This document shows, piece after piece, positions 1 through 4,518 of a stretch of 5,153 nt of DNA. Each line of letters begins with the position of its first letter. Within the stretch, counting starts at the first letter, position 1. Made by a program: the position numbers and the translations under genes. Origin of the DNA: Flavobacteriaceae bacterium (GTDB lineage Bacteria > Bacteroidota > Bacteroidia > Flavobacteriales > Flavobacteriaceae); contig JAIEMH010000342.1 in NCBI GenBank assembly GCA_019752245.1, positions 1-5,153 of the forward strand, in the 5' to 3' direction. Below the pieces are notes generated by a model that was not told where the DNA came from, did not search any database, and saw nothing but the letters and a program-made list of their open reading frames with translations.

Positions 1-458
1 GCAAAGCCATTTTGATCGACAACTACTTTAACATTATTTGGGTTATTGATGTCGTCTTCATTGGTGATTTCTCTCATTAAAGAAGCTAAATCTACTCTTT
101 TATCGGCATCATTTTTGAAAACTTCAATAACTTTTTCTAGTGGTTCTTTATTTATGAAAGGTTCGTCGCCTTGAACATTCACTACAATATCAACATCTAA
201 ATTGGCAACGGCTTCTGCAATTCTATCGCTTCCAGATTCGTGTTCTTTTATAGACATGATGGCTTTTCCACCATGTGAAATTATTTCATCGAAAATTAAG
301 TTGGAATCAGTAACTACAAAAACATCATCAAAAAGATGGGTTTCTTTTGCTGCTTCATAAGTTCTAAGAATTACAGTTTTTCCGCCTAAATCATGCATCA
401 ATTTGGCAGGAAAACGTGTTGAAGCATAACGAGCAGGAATTACGGCAATGATTTTCAT
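1..458 (-). CDS. kdsB: 3-deoxy-manno-octulosonate cytidylyltransferase (CMP-KDO synthetase), N-terminal part
   Basis: This cytoplasmic enzyme activates KDO with CTP to give CMP-KDO, the donor used to build the lipopolysaccharide inner core. The ATG at 458 opens with MKIIAVIPARYASTRFPAK, the nucleotide-binding signature of the family at residues 1-19. HESGSDRIAEA follows at 73-83. VNVQGDEP at 93-100 carries Asp98, known in the family as part of the metal site. NPNNVKVV at 139-146 matches the stretch just before the family's LYFSRA motif. The gene runs off the left edge after 152 full codons; family members are about 240-250 residues, so roughly the last 90 are outside. It lies 53 bp downstream of the exported-protein gene on the same strand with no terminator between them, so co-transcription is plausible. 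I saw no clear promoter in that gap. Identification is firm; completeness cannot be judged. Confidence 0.96.
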   Translation of the reverse strand, partial: MKIIAVIPARYASTRFPAKLMHDLGGKTVILRTYEAAKETHLFDDVFVVTDSNLIFDEIISHGGKAIMSIKEHESGSDRIAEAVANLDVDIVVNVQGDEPFINKEPLEKVIEVFKNDADKRVDLASLMREITNEDDINNPNNVKVVVDQNGF

Positions 459-511
459 AATTTAAGATTTGTAGGAAATAATAACTTTTATTTTTTTGTA
501 AATTTATGAAA

Positions 512-1237
512 TTAATTCTTCTTCTTGTTGCTTACAAAAATCCAATAATCAATTGTTAAACCAATTCGCAATCCTGTACCGATTTCGTTACTATTTATTG
601 TTTTAATTAATGTTGCTTCTCTATAATCTGTTGAAATATTTTTGTCTTTTCGAAAATATCCAAGGCTAACATCAAACCCAAAATGTTCTGAGTTTTTAAA
701 ATTTAAAATCGAGCCCAAAACAATTCCATACGAATTATAATCTTCTTTTCTATTGATGTATTCATTCCTAAAATTGGGATCATTTCGTTCGTCAATTTGA
801 CCTTTTTTGAAAAAACACGAAGTATAAAATGTCAATCCGTTTTGGCGACGGTATTTTTGAAAATTAAAATAAAACCGATAATCGACCAAAATTGCTCTTT
901 CAAAATACTTAGAACGATTTCCGGTTTCATGATAAACACCATTCAAATCGGTAACCTTATCTTCCGTATCGTGTTTGGTTATATAAATTCCTTCAAAACC
1001 AATTGAATTTCTTTTTAAAAAACCAATTTCGGTTCCAAGCAAAGTACTTATTCCGCTTCCATTACCTAAAAGGAAAGGCAAAACTCTAGCTTTTAATGCA
1101 TATGTATTGTCACTTCCAATAGGATTGAAAGGCGTTTTTATATTATCTGAAAAAGAAGCATACAGAATAGTATCATTTGCTTGCGCAAAAATAATTCGGG
1201 ATAGTAAACAAAAAATTAATAAATAGAAGTTCTTCAT
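512..1237 (-). CDS. Exported, probably outer-membrane beta-barrel protein of unknown function
   Basis: This 241-residue protein begins with a short signal peptide. It has Lys2, a hydrophobic stretch from about residue 4 to 17, and a possible cleavage near FAQA-ND (18-22), a common ending in flavobacterial exported proteins. Arg14 inside the hydrophobic core is unusual. Cys10 does not sit in a proper lipobox. The mature part alternates aromatic or hydrophobic and polar residues in short strands, for example LLGTEIGF, ILVDYRFYFNF, LTFYTSCFF, FGFDVSLGYF and GTGLRIGLTIDYWIF, as expected of a small outer-membrane barrel. The C terminus ends in KKKN rather than the usual terminal aromatic residue. 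I do not recognise a named family. The ATG is 8 bp after the VOC1 stop, so the gene is almost certainly co-transcribed with VOC1; kdsB follows 53 bp later. An envelope role next to an LPS gene is inference only. Confidence 0.8.
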   Translation of the reverse strand: MKNFYLLIFCLLSRIIFAQANDTILYASFSDNIKTPFNPIGSDNTYALKARVLPFLLGNGSGISTLLGTEIGFLKRNSIGFEGIYITKHDTEDKVTDLNGVYHETGNRSKYFERAILVDYRFYFNFQKYRRQNGLTFYTSCFFKKGQIDERNDPNFRNEYINRKEDYNSYGIVLGSILNFKNSEHFGFDVSLGYFRKDKNISTDYREATLIKTINSNEIGTGLRIGLTIDYWIFVSNKKKN

Positions 1238-1245
1238 TAAAAGAT

Positions 1246-1683
1246 TTATTGTGGAACTTCGTCAAAATTCATCATCCAATGAATTCCAAATTTGTCAACA
1301 AACATTCCAAAATAGGCACCCCAAAAAGTATCTGACAAAGGCATTTTTATAACTCCATCAGTAGATAAACCATTGAATAATCTGTCGGCTTCTTCTCTAC
1401 TCGATGCGTTTATTGAAATAGAAATATTATCGCCCATAACAATTGATTGTCCAAAAGCTTCCGAAGTATCGCTTCCATACAAAACGGTTTCTGCACTAAT
1501 TGGCAATGAAACGTGCATAATTAAATTTCCTGCCTTTTCAGAAATTGGTTCTTGGTTTTCTGCTGGTGGCATTTCATTGAATCTTCCCATATAGGTAAAT
1601 TCACCTCCGAAAACTGATTTGTAAAAATTGAATGCTGTTTCGCAAGTACCGTCAAAAGTTAAATATGCATTTACAGTTGCCAT
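1246..1683 (-). CDS. PhnB-like VOC family protein (VOC1)
   Basis: This 145-residue protein of the vicinal-oxygen-chelate (glyoxalase/bleomycin-resistance) fold belongs to the PhnB-like branch often annotated as 3-demethylubiquinone-9 3-methyltransferase-like. Hallmarks are AYLTFDGTCETAFNFYKSVF at residues 6-25 followed by GGEF, NLIMHVSLPI at 53-62, EEADRLFNGL at 97-106, and WGAYFGMFVDKFGIHWMMNF at 121-140. Length is normal for the family. The usual VOC metal positions are only partly filled: Tyr7 where a histidine could stand, His57, and His135 where glutamate is usual, so metal-dependent catalysis is uncertain. The substrate is unknown. It is a paralogue of the next gene upstream and shares long stretches of near-identical DNA with it. 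The start is ATG at 1683, with a candidate -7 element about 30 bp upstream. The exported-protein gene follows after 8 bp. Confidence 0.9.
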   Translation of the reverse strand: MATVNAYLTFDGTCETAFNFYKSVFGGEFTYMGRFNEMPPAENQEPISEKAGNLIMHVSLPISAETVLYGSDTSEAFGQSIVMGDNISISINASSREEADRLFNGLSTDGVIKMPLSDTFWGAYFGMFVDKFGIHWMMNFDEVPQ

Positions 1684-1698
1684 GATTATTTTTTTAAG

Positions 1699-1751
1699 AA
1701 TTGTTTAATGATTCAAATATAAATTTTTATTTCTAACAACATTAAACAATT
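1699..1751. repeat. 12-bp perfect inverted repeat between VOC2 and VOC1
   Basis: AATTGTTTAATG at 1699-1710 is the exact reverse complement of 1740-1751, with 29 bp between them. One arm begins 3 bp after the VOC2 stop codon and the other ends 15 bp before the VOC1 ATG. The enclosed bases hold the candidate -7 element of VOC1. There is no T tract, so it is not a normal terminator. Confidence 0.7.
1714..1721 (-). promoter_or_regulatory. Candidate promoter -7 element of VOC1
   Basis: The minus strand reads TATATTTG, an exact fit to the Bacteroidota -7 consensus TAnnTTTG, ending 30 bp before the VOC1 ATG. A TTG at 1739-1737 lies 15 bp upstream, a little closer than the usual 17-23. The element sits inside the loop of a 12-bp inverted repeat. 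If real, VOC1, the exported protein and possibly kdsB can be transcribed independently of VOC2. Confidence 0.4.
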
Positions 1752-1754
1752 TTA

Positions 1755-2183
1755 CTATTTTGAATTAGCATCAAAATCGATCATCCATTCTATACCATAT
1801 TTATCTCTAAACATTCCAAAATAAGAACCCCAAGGACTGTCTTGAATTGGCATTTCAACTGTTCCGCCTGCAGAAAGTCCGTTGAATAATTTGTCGGCTT
1901 CTTCTTTACTTTCGGCAGAAACTGCTATTTTAGATCGGTTTTCGTTTTCGTTAGTGGTTCCCAAAATTGCTGGAACATCATTTGCCATTAATACGTTGTT
2001 TCCAATAGGTAAAGCAATGTGCATTATCTTATTTTCTTCTTTCTCATCGATGGGAAATTCTGGACTTGCTAAATCTTTAAAACGTGTAATTTTAGAAAAT
2101 TCACCGCCAAAAACTGATTTGTAAAAAGTAAATGCTTCTTCTGCATTTCCGTTGTAGTTTAGATGTACGTTTATTAGTGCCAT
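1755..2183 (-). CDS. PhnB-like VOC family protein (VOC2), paralogue of VOC1
   Basis: This 142-residue VOC-fold protein has the same layout as its downstream neighbour: VHLNYNGNAEEAFTFYKSVF at residues 6-25 followed by GGEF, NKIMHIALPI at 51-60, EEADKLFNGL at 94-103, and WGSYFGMFRDKYGIEWMIDF at 118-137. Unlike VOC1 it has His7, His55 and Glu132 at positions that could correspond to the H/H/E metal ligands of catalytic VOC enzymes such as glyoxalase I; this is an alignment by eye. The substrate is unknown. The gene starts at ATG 2183, 39 bp beyond the T tract of the terminator that closes the snoaL-like gene, so it needs its own promoter. It ends 71 bp before VOC1, a gap without a strong terminator but with a 12-bp inverted repeat. 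The pair looks like a tandem duplication. Confidence 0.9.
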   Translation of the reverse strand: MALINVHLNYNGNAEEAFTFYKSVFGGEFSKITRFKDLASPEFPIDEKEENKIMHIALPIGNNVLMANDVPAILGTTNENENRSKIAVSAESKEEADKLFNGLSAGGTVEMPIQDSPWGSYFGMFRDKYGIEWMIDFDANSK

Positions 2184-2208
2184 GGTTTATTGGTTGTTTG
2201 TTATTTTG

Positions 2209-2237
2209 TAAAGCTAATGTATAAAAAAATCCGCAAA
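2209..2237 (-). promoter_or_regulatory. Weak candidate promoter of VOC2, overlapping a terminator
   Basis: On the minus strand TTTG (2237-2234), which is part of the terminator stem, is followed after 17 bp by TAGCTTTA (2216-2209). That is one mismatch from TAnnTTTG, 25 bp before the VOC2 ATG. Spacing fits the Bacteroidota consensus. A new promoter is expected here because a terminator lies directly upstream, but AT-rich chance matches are common. Confidence 0.27.
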
Positions 2238-2257
2238 GTCAGGAGACATTTGCGGAG
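2219..2257. repeat. 39-bp dispersed repeat, copy 1 (terminator element)
   Basis: This segment matches 3461-3499 at 33 of 39 positions. The first 21 bases and the last 9 are identical. The six differences all fall in the 11-base hairpin loop or the base next to it, and all are transitions. It contains the snoaL-like terminator. Confidence 0.8.
2223..2256 (-). terminator. Intrinsic terminator of the snoaL-like gene
   Basis: On the minus strand an 8-bp stem TCCGCAAA/TTTGCGGA (arms 2249-2256 and 2230-2237) is continued, after one bulged base, by a 3-bp GTC/GAC helix closing a TCCT loop. It runs straight into seven T residues (2229-2223). It starts 30 bp after the stop of the snoaL-like gene. The other strand has no T tract, so it acts in one direction only. 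Confidence 0.85.
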
Positions 2258-2286
2258 CATTCAAAATAAGTTAGGGCAAAAAAGTT

Positions 2287-2718
2287 TTATTCATTTGCAA
2301 AACTTCCTCCACTCATGGCTTTCATAAATGCTTGAGGATTCCAATATTCTCTGTAGTTTATGATAAGTCCATCTTTAAAAGTTACAAATGTTGCATAACT
2401 CATTTCATAAGGATTTCCGTTTCCAATTACAACTCCAGATGCGCTCCACTCAGCAATGGCAACATTTTCATCATCTGTTCCAATAATTTTCATGGTTGGA
2501 ATAGATTTTACATCGATAAAACTCGGATAGTCTTTTAAGTATGCATAAAGCGCTTCACGACCTTCAAATTTGGCTTGTGAACCTTCTGGAGCAAAAGGGA
2601 ATTCAGCAACGACATCTTCTGCACAAAGTTCTGACCATGCTTTCATGTCTTTTGATAAAAATGTATCTAAACTGTTACGAAGTAATTGAGTTGCTGGTGT
2701 GTGTTTTAAATTTTCCAT
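2287..2718 (-). CDS. SnoaL-like / NTF2-fold family protein
   Basis: This 143-residue protein fits the SnoaL-like polyketide-cyclase group of the NTF2 superfamily: small cone-shaped alpha+beta barrels that bind small hydrophobic ligands. From the ATG at 2718, supporting segments are an N-terminal helical region with SLDTFLSKDMKAWSELCAED (about 16-35), the EFPFAPEG turn, FEGREALYAYLKDY, and the final strand and helix DGLIINYREYWNPQAF near the C terminus, which is typical of the group. I chose ATG 2718 over a TTG at 2742. The extra eight residues would be lysine- and isoleucine-rich and non-conserved, and the DNA there looks like promoter or leader. No ligand can be named. It is a single-gene unit: the crp-like terminator lies upstream and its own hairpin terminator starts 30 bp after the stop. 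Regulation by the adjacent Crp-like protein is possible but unproven. Confidence 0.85.
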   Translation of the reverse strand: MENLKHTPATQLLRNSLDTFLSKDMKAWSELCAEDVVAEFPFAPEGSQAKFEGREALYAYLKDYPSFIDVKSIPTMKIIGTDDENVAIAEWSASGVVIGNGNPYEMSYATFVTFKDGLIINYREYWNPQAFMKAMSGGSFANE

Positions 2719-2738
2719 TTTTTTTATAATTTTATTAT

Positions 2739-2748
2739 GCAAATTTGC
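2739..2748. promoter_or_regulatory. 10-bp palindrome upstream of the snoaL-like gene
   Basis: GCAAATTTGC is perfectly self-complementary and lies 20 bp before the ATG of the snoaL-like gene. It contains CAAATTTG, one base from the -7 consensus TAnnTTTG. It could be an operator, a promoter element, both, or chance in AT-rich DNA. Confidence 0.25.
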
Positions 2749-2782
2749 TTCAATAACCCACCAAAATGCGATGACAAATGAT

Positions 2783-2814
2783 AAAAAAAACCGTTGACAT
2801 TTATCAACGGTTTT
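2783..2814 (-). terminator. Intrinsic terminator of the crp-like gene
   Basis: A perfect 11-bp stem (2804-2814 with 2787-2797, core AACCGTTGA/TCAACGGTT) encloses a 6-base loop. Read on the minus strand it ends in a run of eight T residues. It starts 19 bp after the crp-like stop codon and ends 64 bp before the ATG of the snoaL-like gene. Its sequence is unrelated to the other two terminators. Confidence 0.9.
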
Positions 2815-2833
2815 ATAATATTTTACGCAATTA

Positions 2834-3415
2834 TTATTTTAAAGATTGCTTTTTGATTCTGCTTAAGGTTTCTTTCGTGATTCCTAAAAATGAGGCAATG
2901 ATATGTTGAGGAAAACGTTGAATGAATTGTGGATGATGTTCTGCAAATTCTTCATAACGTTTTTCTGCTGTATTGCTGATGGTTGATTTTAAACGTCTTT
3001 GATTTGCAATGGCATTTCGTTCATCCATCAATCGTAACATTTGCGATATAGCTGGAATTTTTTTAGTTAAATCTAGCATTTCTGCTCTCGAAATAATAAG
3101 AAGTTCGGTGTCTTCCCAAGCATCAATATTATAAACTGAGGGTTGCAGCGTAATGGAACTTTCGCGATCTCCTGCCCAATAATTTTCAATATACAATTGC
3201 GCAATATGCTCCATTCCTTTATCGTCAACACTATAAAGACGCATCGCACCGCTCACAACAAAGCCAACATTTTTACAAACTTCGCCTTCTTGCAAAAAAT
3301 ATTGTTTTTTTCTAATTTTCTTATGTTTAAAAAATGCTTTAACCAACGCTTCTTCTTCGGTTGTTAAATTAGAAGAAATGTGTTGGTTGATGTAAGCTAT
3401 TAATTTATCGTGCAT
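2834..3415 (-). CDS. Crp/Fnr family transcriptional regulator
   Basis: This 193-residue cytoplasmic DNA-binding protein has an N-terminal cupin-like effector domain (about 20-115), with FLQEGEVCKNVGFVVSGAMR at 40-59 as its core, a long dimerisation helix (about 116-140), and a C-terminal winged helix-turn-helix (about 150-190) with FPQHIIASFLGITKETLSRI at 168-187. The phosphate-binding cassette that lets E. coli CRP bind cAMP (a G-E motif followed by R-[ST]-A) is not visible; the equivalent region reads GDRESSITLQPSVYNIDAW. There is one cysteine (Cys47), so no iron-sulphur site like that of FNR. The effector is therefore unknown, as in many Bacteroidota members. The ATG at 3415 is well placed: an FNR-geometry dyad lies about 30 bp upstream and the DUF4288 terminator just beyond. 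A strong terminator begins 19 bp after the stop, so it is transcribed alone. Confidence 0.93.
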   Translation of the reverse strand: MHDKLIAYINQHISSNLTTEEEALVKAFFKHKKIRKKQYFLQEGEVCKNVGFVVSGAMRLYSVDDKGMEHIAQLYIENYWAGDRESSITLQPSVYNIDAWEDTELLIISRAEMLDLTKKIPAISQMLRLMDERNAIANQRRLKSTISNTAEKRYEEFAEHHPQFIQRFPQHIIASFLGITKETLSRIKKQSLK

Positions 3416-3444
3416 TTAATATGATCTTTGAAGATTTGAGTTTA

Positions 3445-3458
3445 TTGGATAAATCCAA
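3445..3458. promoter_or_regulatory. FNR-geometry dyad upstream of the crp-like gene
   Basis: TTGGA-TAAA-TCCAA is a 14-bp dyad with 5-4-5 spacing, the same geometry as the FNR box TTGAT-N4-ATCAA. It lies 29 bp before the crp-like ATG and abuts a possible -7 element TACTTTTG (3463-3456, minus). This would suit autoregulation by the encoded Crp/Fnr protein; the binding is inferred. Confidence 0.35.
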
Positions 3459-3460
3459 AA

Positions 3461-3499
3461 GTATAAAAAAATCCGCAAAGTTGGAGGATGTTTGCGGAG
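3461..3499. repeat. 39-bp dispersed repeat, copy 2 (terminator element)
   Basis: Second copy of the element at 2219-2257, same orientation, 33 of 39 bases identical, after an unrelated gene. The sequence outside the 39 bp is not similar, which fits a discrete element rather than a large duplication. It contains the DUF4288 terminator. Confidence 0.8.
3465..3498 (-). terminator. Intrinsic terminator of the DUF4288 gene
   Basis: The 8-bp stem is the same TCCGCAAA/TTTGCGGA as in the terminator at 2223-2256, here with an 11-base loop, followed on the minus strand by seven T residues (3471-3465). It starts 35 bp after the DUF4288 stop codon and ends 49 bp before the crp-like ATG. The inner GTC/GAC pairing of the other copy is lost in the minus-strand RNA. 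Confidence 0.83.
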
Positions 3500-3533
3500 T
3501 GTCTTTTGGAAAGTCTTTTTTTGAATTGAAAAA

Positions 3534-3965
3534 TTATTCTTTATTATTCGTTTTAATTAAATTCAAAATTTCTTCTTTTTTGTTAGGAATTTTCATTGTT
3601 CTACGATTACTAATAAATCCATAATCAGTCCACATTAGTTCTGCACCATCTTCAATGTCTTCGTATATTGGTAACAATTCTCCAATTCCAACAAAACTTG
3701 ATTCCATTTCTAATTCATCGGAGTTAATGAATTTATAATTAGTTTTTTCTCCAAGTTTTACTGCTTTATCAAAAGCTTCTTCTGGAGAATCTGCTTTGAT
3801 AAGATGATGATTTCCATAAGTAGTTACTCTTCTCAAATCATTCTCTTCATTTCGGTTTACCGGTTCATATTTTTCAATAATCTGAACTATATACCAATTT
3901 TTCTTTTCGTTTGATATTTTTTCGTTTGAATTTATTTTATTCTTTCTTGGAAAAGGATAGTAAAT
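3534..3965 (-). CDS. DUF4288-like protein; start codon missing or non-canonical
   Basis: The open frame runs from a TAG at 3966-3968 to the stop at 3534, giving 143 codons. The part beginning NWYIVQIIEKYEP (from 3899), then HHLIKADSPEEAFDKAVKLG and ending SSFVGIGELLPIYEDIEDGA plus ELMW, reads as a full DUF4288-type domain, a small family of unknown function that commonly starts near an N-W-Y motif. The only canonical in-frame start is TTG at 3836. It would remove 43 codons, including the whole NWY strand, so I reject it as the native start. No ATG, GTG or TTG occurs upstream in this frame, only ATT and ATA codons. The gene is therefore 5'-truncated, altered near its start, or started at a rare codon. 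It begins 5 bp after the stop of the oxidase-like membrane protein and ends at a hairpin terminator. A 15-bp-period repeat lies in its first third. Confidence 0.65.
   Translation of the reverse strand: MYYPFPRKNKINSNEKISNEKKNWYIVQIIEKYEPVNRNEENDLRRVTTYGNHHLIKADSPEEAFDKAVKLGEKTNYKFINSDELEMESSFVGIGELLPIYEDIEDGAELMWTDYGFISNRRTMKIPNKKEEILNLIKTNNKE
3904..3929. repeat. Short direct repeat, 15-bp period, in the 5' part of the DUF4288 frame
   Basis: TTTTCGTTTGA occurs at 3904-3914 and again at 3919-3929. The 15-bp period is five codons, so the frame is kept and reads SNEKI-SNEKK. It looks like replication slippage just upstream of the conserved NWY segment. Confidence 0.6.
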
Positions 3966-3970
3966 CTAGA

Positions 3971-4435
3971 CTATAAGGATTTTCTTTTATTCAGAATTGC
4001 AATCAGTAAGTTTGTTATGTAAATTGGAATTCCAATTCCTACAATCAATAATAATATTAATACCAAAGTTTTATTTATTATTTCATAATCATCAAACAAA
4101 GGAAATAATTCGTTTTTATTAATTTCACAATATAAAAAAACTGACCAATATGTAATAAATCCACCAATAAAAATTATTGAATGAATAATAGTTAAGGTTT
4201 TTATTAAGTTTCTATTGAGTTTTTTTTTCACTAACCAATAACCAAACCCATTGAAAAAGTACAATAAGATTAATACTATAGTTAAATCGAAATTTGTAAT
4301 TACATAATATGTATCATGTATATTTATATCAATAGCTGAATTTTCATTTGAGTAGTTTTTAAAGATTCCGACAATTAAAATTAATAACGTAGTGATCCAA
4401 AAAAAATGATAAACTTTTATGTTTTTAAAATTCAT
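3971..4435 (-). CDS. Small four-helix membrane protein with a cytochrome oxidase subunit I helix-X-like motif
   Basis: This 154-residue protein has four hydrophobic segments, at about residues 8-25, 45-69, 80-101 and 122-149. Its second segment is introduced by IDINIHDTYYVITNFDLTI (35-53). This closely resembles subunit I of heme-copper oxidases, where LDIVLHDTYYVVAHFHYVL precedes and opens helix X. By that alignment His40-Asp41 match the residues that help bind the non-redox magnesium (bovine His368 and Asp369), while the two heme ligands (bovine His376 and His378) are replaced by Asn48 and Asp50. NGFGYWLV (62-69) matches the GGFVHWF end of the helix. At 154 residues against more than 500 it cannot be a working oxidase subunit. 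The ATG at 4435 has an A/G-rich, weak ribosome-binding region. The upstream helicase gene ends 83 bp away with no evident terminator. Function is unknown. Confidence 0.75.
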   Translation of the reverse strand: MNFKNIKVYHFFWITTLLILIVGIFKNYSNENSAIDINIHDTYYVITNFDLTIVLILLYFFNGFGYWLVKKKLNRNLIKTLTIIHSIIFIGGFITYWSVFLYCEINKNELFPLFDDYEIINKTLVLILLLIVGIGIPIYITNLLIAILNKRKSL

Positions 4436-4518
4436 ATCTTACTTTCTTAAAGTTTTTTCTAGCATTCCGTTAAATCAGAGATATTAATAACTATAGTAAC
4501 AAATATAATAATTTCTAA

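Noticed and set aside
797..1006. Plus-strand open frame opposite the exported-protein gene
   Set aside because: It lies wholly antisense to a convincing gene, has no recognisable motif and no start context. The other plus-strand frames opposite the VOC, snoaL-like and crp-like genes were rejected for the same reason.
1699..1751. Invertible promoter (phase-variable switch)
   Set aside because: The 12-bp arms enclose only 29 bp, far less than known invertible promoters in Bacteroidota, and no recombinase gene is nearby. Kept only as an inverted repeat of unknown role.
2740..2742. TTG as an upstream start of the snoaL-like gene
   Set aside because: It falls inside a palindromic, promoter-like stretch and adds eight non-conserved residues; ATG 2718 fits the family start better.
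3421..3624. Plus-strand open frame of 67 codons starting between the crp-like and DUF4288 genes
   Set aside because: It runs through the terminator hairpin and then antisense to the DUF4288 gene; the composition is not protein-like and no family is recognised.
4439..4465. Eight-codon minus-strand frame (MLEKTLRK) ending 3 bp before the oxidase-like gene
   Set aside because: It could be a leader peptide or the remnant end of a lost gene, but it is too short to support, and AT-rich DNA gives such frames often.
4483..4501. ACTATAGT palindrome in the gap after the helicase gene
   Set aside because: It is eight bases in AT-rich DNA, without a T tract or a second copy; chance is the simplest explanation.
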